Of a DNA stretch of 31,044 nt, positions 26,806-31,044 are shown piece after piece. Source of the DNA: Bacteroidota bacterium (GTDB taxonomy: Bacteria > Spirochaetota > Spirochaetia > JABMQR01); contig JABMQR010000362.1 in assembly GCA_013202335.1 (NCBI GenBank), positions 1-31,044 of the forward strand. The letters run 5' to 3'. A program made the position numbers and the translations under genes. Every line of letters begins with the position of its first letter. The stretch's first letter is position 1. The notes under the pieces were generated by a model. That model did not search any database. It saw only the letters and a list, made by a program, of their open reading frames with translations, and had not been told where the DNA came from.

Positions 26806-27890
26806 CTGTCAGCTCCTTCTGGTGTACGGCTTATGCCGGTTAAAACAGTCTTTCCGGTTCCTTCGGTAATACGGCCGATTTCAAAAACCGGGATATTAAA
26901 GGCTTCCCCCATAGCAGCAAGCGCCTTGTCTTTCTCATTGGCAGGGACGGTAACCGTCAGCCCGATGCCCATATTGAAGGCTCTGTACATTTCCCACTGA
27001 TCGATACCGCCAAGCTCTTCGATTACCCTGAAAATCCGGGGAACCGGCCATGAGCCAGGTGTAAAGACTGCATTGGTTGTTTTTGGCATTACACGCGGGA
27101 CATTTTCGATAAGCCCTCCACCGGTAATGTGTGCCATGCTTTTAACGGTGATTCCTGTCTTAAGCAGGGCGTGAACAGATGAGGTATAATTTATATGAGG
27201 TTCAAGCAGTACATCGCCCACTGTCCGGGGATCTCCATCTTCGGCGGATCCCGGCAGGATATCAGTGACAGTAAGTCCTGCTATCTCAAACAGTACTTTT
27301 CGGGCAAGGGAAAAGCCGTTGGTATGAAGTCCGCTTGAGGCAGCAGCAAGGATGACATCACCAGGCTGGACATTGGATCCATTAATAATAGCATCTTTCT
27401 CAACTACGCCGGTTACTATCCCCACAAGGTCATGTTCCCCCGGCAGGTAGGTTCCCGGCATTTCAGCAGTTTCACCACCGATTAGGCTGATGCCTTCTTC
27501 CCGACACCCGGCTGCCATGCCGCTGACTATTTCTGCGACAACATCGGGATCCAGTGTGTCGTTTGCAATATAATCCAGGAAGGTGAGGGGTTTTGCCCCG
27601 TGAACTACAATGTCATTTGCGCAGGCACTGAGCAGGTCTCTTCCGATGGAATCGTATTTCCCCGCAAGACCGGCTGCAATTATTTTTGTCCCGACCCCAT
27701 CGATGCTCTGGACAAGAACAGGGTGCTTATAGTTACGGAGAACCTCTCCAAGGTCATAAAATGCACCAAAACTTCCCAGCCCCGTCAACACTTGCGGGGT
27801 GAAGGTGGAAGCAGCCAGATCTTTAATTTTCTCTACTGCAAGGTTCCCGGCCTCAATATTCACACCGGCCGATGTATAATCAACACTCAT
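26802..27890 (-). CDS. purM: Phosphoribosylformylglycinamidine cyclo-ligase (AIR synthetase)
   Basis: 362 residues, normal for PurM, which closes the imidazole ring of FGAM with ATP to make AIR. Motifs include YTSAGVNIEAG, GLGSFGAFYDL, SIDGVGTK, DLLSACANDIVVHGAKPLTFLDYIA, the Gly-rich LIGGETAEMPG and HITGGGLIENVPR. AAGGAG precedes the ATG by eight bases. It lies 44 bases after purL and overlaps purQ by four bases. Confidence 0.97.
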   Translation of the reverse strand: MSVDYTSAGVNIEAGNLAVEKIKDLAASTFTPQVLTGLGSFGAFYDLGEVLRNYKHPVLVQSIDGVGTKIIAAGLAGKYDSIGRDLLSACANDIVVHGAKPLTFLDYIANDTLDPDVVAEIVSGMAAGCREEGISLIGGETAEMPGTYLPGEHDLVGIVTGVVEKDAIINGSNVQPGDVILAAASSGLHTNGFSLARKVLFEIAGLTVTDILPGSAEDGDPRTVGDVLLEPHINYTSSVHALLKTGITVKSMAHITGGGLIENVPRVMPKTTNAVFTPGSWPVPRIFRVIEELGGIDQWEMYRAFNMGIGLTVTVPANEKDKALAAMGEAFNIPVFEIGRITEGTGKTVLTGISRTPEGADR

Positions 27891-27934
27891 CTATAAAGCT
27901 CCTTTTTTCGTATCACCAACACGCCAACCAGTGA

Positions 27935-30250
27935 CTACAATCTGTTCCGCAACCCGCCGTACCATGCTTCAGCAGCTTTTTCGACTGAACAGGATATACG
28001 GCTGCCGATGGATATATTTCGTGAATCGTTTGTTACACCGATAGTATCTACGCGTACACCGTTTTGCGTACAGAGTTTTTTAACACTTATTACCTGTTCC
28101 TGTGCACACTCCAGAATGAAGCCGAACGATTCTGAGAAGAGTTTTTTATCCTCTCTGAGAACTCCCGGTATCTCTGCACTGAATCCGAGTCCTGAGGAGA
28201 TAGACATTTCTGCCAGTGCAGCAGCAGCTCCACCCTCTGAAATATCATGACAGGCCAGCAGTAAATTTTGTTCCGCACACTGTGCTACTGCTTCACCGGC
28301 TGATTTCAAATTTTCTAAATCCGGGGTAGGGATGGTATTACCGATCTCTCCATGCAGGTCATAGTATATACTTCCGCCGCACTCATCCCTCCTTTCACCA
28401 ATGAGGAGAAGTACAGAATTGCTTCTTTTAAAAGCATAGGTGAGGGCTTGTGAAGCGTTTGCCAGTTTCCCCAGTACTGATATCATCGGGCTTGGCGGGA
28501 TAGAGCCGTTCCCTGATTCATTGTACAAAGAGACGTTTCCGGCAATAACGGGTATTCCCAATGCAGAGGAGGCATCAGCTACTCCTTTACAGCCTTCGAC
28601 AAATAACCGCATCTGATCCGGTTTTTCCGGATTTCCATAGCAGAGACAATCTGAAAGAGCGACTGATCGTGCACCTGAGGCTGCAGTATTGCAGAATGCT
28701 TCTGCAACAGCGTTTACCGCTCCCTGATAGGGGTCGATCTTATTCTGTCTGGGATTCTGATCTGTAGTAAGTGTTATACCGATATTCCGGATTTCAGCAG
28801 GATACCGGGGTTCATTGTAGGGAGTCATTACGCCCGCATCCCCATCACCGGCATCAATGAGAGTTCTTCCCTGTACCTGTTTGTCATAATTCTCAAATAG
28901 TACTGATTTATCAGCCACATTTTCGTGACTGAGAATCATTAATAGGGTTTCTGTATAATTCTCTGGTTCTGCAATGTCGGGCTCGACGAATTTTGCGGGT
29001 AAATTACCGACTTCACGATGATAGAGAAATCCTTTGGTAACTTCATACGCAGGTGCGTGGACGATTTCAATGCCTTTTGAGGTGACAATATAATCGACAG
29101 CATCTGTTATTTTACCAACTACTGAGGCAGCAGCACCACGGGAAATTTCCGGCAGTGCAAATGTTTCGTTATAGTGCTTAAGGATTACCGGTGTCAGATC
29201 CGGAGGGGATACCCACATATAACGTTCCTGTGTTTCAGCACAGAGTATGATATGCGGTTCAAATCCCGGTCCGGCCGTATGAACTTTATCAATATCAATA
29301 ATTGCCCCGTATCCCGATGTATCGGCAAGTTCCACACTGGCGCAGGCAATTCCTCCGGCACCAAGGTCTTTGTATCCAACGCGGTCTATGGCGTTCATTT
29401 TTTTGAGGATGCTGAACAGTTCAGCAGAGGCTTTAATCATGTGCCTGCCGAGAAAGGCGTTCGGTTCCTGAACGGCTCCTTTGTTCATCTCTTTTTTATC
29501 ATCATTAAGCTCGAAACTGGCAAAACTTGCCCCGCCGAATCCGCTGTTGTCTGTTGGTTTGCCGACAAGAATAATATCATGTCCATCGGCATTCTCAGGG
29601 GCAAATGAGTGTACGATTGCATCCTCTTCCACTGTGCCAAGGGAGACAACGGTAACCAGGCAGTTTTCATTGTATCCAGGGTCGAACTGCACGCCTCCGC
29701 CAAGATTTGGCACTCCTATCGGGTTGCCGTAACCGGCTACTCCGGAGACAACACCTTCATATATCCATTTGTTTGCTGGTTTGTCGAGAGACCCAAAACG
29801 GAGATCGTCAGCGACAGCGATAACCTCAGCCCCCATACAGCACACATCACGGACGTTTCCACCGACTCCGGTAGCAGCTCCCTCATACGGAACAAGCTGG
29901 CTGGGATGATTGTGAGATTCGTGACTCATTACTATGCCATAGCCTTTTCCGGCGGCATCTCTTGCAATCCGTACGACACCGGCATCTTCCTTTGCTCCAA
30001 GAATGACATCCGCACCTTCGGTGTTGAACAGCTTTAGGTACGGGCGGCTGCTTTTATATGAGCAGTGTTCCGATCCCTCTATGCCGAACAGGATGAGCTC
30101 AGAAAGGGTAGGTGCTCTTTTTAGGATTTTGTTCTGCAGCATTCGTGCTTCCTGAACAGTAAGTCCTATATTATATTCCGTTAGGACTGACACTATCTCT
30201 TTATCGTCCTTTAGAGAAAAATCTATAGTAGATAGGGTGTTCTGTGACAT
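27935..30250 (-). CDS. purL: Phosphoribosylformylglycinamidine synthase, large subunit (short PurL)
   Basis: 771 residues, the size of the small PurL that works with separate PurQ and PurS rather than the roughly 1300-residue fused enzyme. Visible motifs are SEHCSYKSSRPYL near the N-terminus, MSHESHNHPSQLVPYEGAATGVGGNVRDVCCMGA (given here as consecutive conserved blocks: the ATP and substrate loops), DLGAGGIACASVELAD and HDISEGGAAAALAEM in the second half. GGAG lies five to six bases before the ATG. It is the first gene of the operon, downstream of a 280-base structured leader. Confidence 0.96.
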   Translation of the reverse strand: MSQNTLSTIDFSLKDDKEIVSVLTEYNIGLTVQEARMLQNKILKRAPTLSELILFGIEGSEHCSYKSSRPYLKLFNTEGADVILGAKEDAGVVRIARDAAGKGYGIVMSHESHNHPSQLVPYEGAATGVGGNVRDVCCMGAEVIAVADDLRFGSLDKPANKWIYEGVVSGVAGYGNPIGVPNLGGGVQFDPGYNENCLVTVVSLGTVEEDAIVHSFAPENADGHDIILVGKPTDNSGFGGASFASFELNDDKKEMNKGAVQEPNAFLGRHMIKASAELFSILKKMNAIDRVGYKDLGAGGIACASVELADTSGYGAIIDIDKVHTAGPGFEPHIILCAETQERYMWVSPPDLTPVILKHYNETFALPEISRGAAASVVGKITDAVDYIVTSKGIEIVHAPAYEVTKGFLYHREVGNLPAKFVEPDIAEPENYTETLLMILSHENVADKSVLFENYDKQVQGRTLIDAGDGDAGVMTPYNEPRYPAEIRNIGITLTTDQNPRQNKIDPYQGAVNAVAEAFCNTAASGARSVALSDCLCYGNPEKPDQMRLFVEGCKGVADASSALGIPVIAGNVSLYNESGNGSIPPSPMISVLGKLANASQALTYAFKRSNSVLLLIGERRDECGGSIYYDLHGEIGNTIPTPDLENLKSAGEAVAQCAEQNLLLACHDISEGGAAAALAEMSISSGLGFSAEIPGVLREDKKLFSESFGFILECAQEQVISVKKLCTQNGVRVDTIGVTNDSRNISIGSRISCSVEKAAEAWYGGLRNRL

Positions 30251-30263
30251 TATGTGCTCCGTT

Positions 30264-30424
30264 AGCCAATTTCATAAGTTGGCTGGATCCATGATTACAT
30301 GGTTTAGAAGTTTTTTGACGAATGACTTAACTTGTTTTATCAAAAAATTATAAATCATCAAAAAACTTCATTAATCGAAGTTTGCATTGCAAACTTCTAA
30401 GAATAAGATGTATTACATCTTATT
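30264..30424. repeat. Hairpin cluster upstream of purL
   Basis: From left: AGCCAATTT-CAT-AAGTTGGCT (30264-30284, one G-T pair); CCATG-ATTA-CATGG (30289-30302); GAAGTTTTTTGA/TCAAAAAACTTC (30307-30318 and 30358-30369), similar to 15874-15938; GAAGTTTGC-ATT-GCAAACTTC (30377-30397); AATAAGATGT-ATT-ACATCTTATT (30402-30424). Several have 3-nt loops. Confidence 0.9.
30347..30374 (-). promoter_or_regulatory. Candidate promoter of the purine operon
   Basis: On the minus strand TTAATG (30369-30374) and TATAAT (30347-30352) are 16 bases apart. The -10 is perfect and the -35 weak. It overlaps the loop of the 12-bp inverted repeat, so cruciform formation could affect it. Tentative. Confidence 0.4.
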
Positions 30425-30428
30425 CCGG

Positions 30429-30491
30429 GGTCGTTCTGTTCAAAGGCTAAAATCAAAGATTATAGCTTGGGAATTTTGAAAGAACTTCTCA
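30429..30491. repeat. Nested hairpin repeat (shared-end family, copy 4)
   Basis: GGTCGTTCTGTTCAAA at the left and AATTTTGAAAGAACTTCTC at the right form the outer arms (30433-30444 and 30474-30485, imperfect). Inside is AGGCTAAAATC-AAA-GATTATAGCTT (30444-30468, imperfect). Ends match copies 1 to 3 in the same asymmetric way. Confidence 0.8.
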
Positions 30492-30495
30492 TGTA

Positions 30496-30524
30496 TAAAA
30501 AAAACCCCGGAATAATCCCGGGGG
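30496..30524 (-). terminator. Terminator of the small basic-protein gene
   Basis: On the minus strand CCCCGG and CCGGGG pair around GATTATT and are followed by eight T. It lies about ten bases past the stop at 30535. Confidence 0.85.
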
Positions 30525-30534
30525 TATGGTTATG

Positions 30535-30681
30535 CTAAGCCTCAGCGCATGCCGGACCGTGTTGCAGCAGTTTTTTGCGCAGTACTGAGCGTACTCTTTT
30601 GCGCAGCGTATTCTCTCTGAATATCCTCAGAGACTCCTTTGATTTGGTACCAAATGACTTTAAAGGATGGAATCCGTGCAA
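30535..30681 (-). CDS. Small basic protein, unknown
   Basis: A 48-residue frame from TTG (30679-30681) to TAG (30535-30537). It begins MHGFHPLKSFGTKSKESLRI, has a Lys/Arg-rich helix in the middle (FRENTLRKRVRSVLRKKLL) and ends HGPACAEA. AAGGA lies nine bases before the TTG (30691-30695), a promoter with 17-base spacing lies at 30721-30749, and a strong terminator follows at once, so the unit is complete. The charge suggests RNA, ribosome or nucleic acid binding, but I cannot match it to a known ribosomal protein. It could instead be a small RNA of about 200 bases with a chance frame. Confidence 0.6.
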   Translation of the reverse strand: MHGFHPLKSFGTKSKESLRIFRENTLRKRVRSVLRKKLLQHGPACAEA

Positions 30682-30720
30682 ACTGTTTAGTCCTTATTTA
30701 TGTTTTTTATTATTGCCTCA

Positions 30721-30749
30721 TTTATAGCTTTTTTGTTGTGAAAATGCAA
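30721..30749 (-). promoter_or_regulatory. Sigma70-type promoter of the small basic-protein gene
   Basis: On the minus strand TTGCAT (30744-30749) and TATAAA (30721-30726) are 17 bases apart. The predicted start lies about 20 bases before the AAGGA site. Confidence 0.65.
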
Positions 30750-30889
30750 CAGTATTATGGGTAGTTCCCTGTATGTTTTGAATAATTATAAATATTGTTG
30801 CAAAATGTGTTATTTATGCACAGATTTGAAGAGGGTGGAGATTGTCAAAATTAGAAATTTAAAGCCTCCAAGCCTCCTGAGCAATAGTT

Positions 30890-31044
30890 TCAACCATGTG
30901 GAATCTCAAATTGATATCTATTGAGATCAATAGCCCGGTTGCTGTTAAGTCCAACCCCTTCTCCGGCAAGCATGGAGGCTTGTTCCTCAAATCCGGCACC
31001 TTCCGGGAGAGATATTTTCCCCTGGCTGTTTATCACACGATGCC
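30890..31044 (-). CDS. Alkyltransferase-like protein, MGMT DNA-binding domain (3' end only)
   Basis: The last 50 codons of a gene that enters from the right edge. They read HRVINSQGKISLPEGAGFEE, then QASMLAGEGV and a C-terminal tail ending YQFEIPHG. This is the end of the MGMT/Ogt DNA-binding domain, just after the active-site motif PCHRV. The codon before His ends in GG, so it cannot be Cys; Trp would fit the non-catalytic alkyltransferase-like (ATL) family, which binds alkylated guanine and hands it to nucleotide excision repair. The upstream part is outside the window. Confidence 0.85.
   Translation of the reverse strand, partial: HRVINSQGKISLPEGAGFEEQASMLAGEGVGLNSNRAIDLNRYQFEIPHG

Larger units (their letters stand above)
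30251..30534. other. Structured leader region of the purine operon
   Basis: Between purL and the next gene on the same strand almost every base is in a hairpin (see 30264-30424 and 30429-30491) or in the terminator at 30496-30524. I looked for a purine riboswitch core and did not find one. Confidence 0.6.

Noticed and set aside
30251..30480. Purine riboswitch upstream of purL
   Set aside because: The region folds into separate simple hairpins; I could not find the three-way junction with the conserved loop sequences of the purine aptamer.

Overview
The window is a housekeeping and metabolic stretch of a bacterial chromosome with moderate base composition, most likely from a spirochaete (Spirochaeta/Treponema relatives). 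That placement is inferred from three things: a PurE with class II (AIR carboxylase) residues like the one known from Treponema denticola, a very long HgdC/BcrAD-type CoA-enzyme activase, and large lipoproteins with spirochaete-like lipoboxes. I see no transposase, integrase, phage gene, tRNA or rRNA, and no CRISPR array.

Layout: 106-2447 holds a lipoprotein gene and an unrecognised membrane protein gene, both on the minus strand. 2448-2864 is an array of 60-bp repeats made of small hairpins, ending at a strong promoter for a plus-strand lipoprotein of about 1000 residues built from repeated Ig-like modules (2865-5876). A bidirectional terminator separates it from a minus-strand arabinose operon araB-araD-araA (9818 to 5923), which has a clear sigma70 promoter with a palindromic operator just downstream of the -10. 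Next come an aldo/keto reductase (minus, own promoter and terminator), the 1439-residue activase (plus), and a KamA-family radical SAM aminomutase (minus).

The right half is a minus-strand de novo purine operon read purL-purM-purQ(S)-purC-purE-purF-purD-purN-purH, ending in a strong terminator at 18542-18569. Together these enzymes cover most steps from PRPP to IMP; purB is absent from the window and purK is probably not needed. PurQ carries a C-terminal extension that looks like two PurS domains in tandem. Upstream lie a small basic-protein gene with its own promoter and terminator, and the 3' end of an alkyltransferase-like (MGMT-related) gene that runs off the window.

The most unusual content is intergenic. 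A family of small repeats built from nested perfect hairpins, mostly with 3-nt loops, sits at gene ends at 15828-15977, 18290-18409, 20219-20282, 24290-24511 and 30264-30491. Four members share the same asymmetric ends (GAGGTTCTTTCAAA at one end, GGT(A/C)GTTCT at the other, or close variants) around different inner hairpins. Two copies are 61/64 identical in opposite orientation and bracket purE-F-D-N. In two places these repeats encode the last residues and the stop codon of a gene (purC and the kamA-like gene). All positions come from reading by eye; no database search or structure calculation was run.
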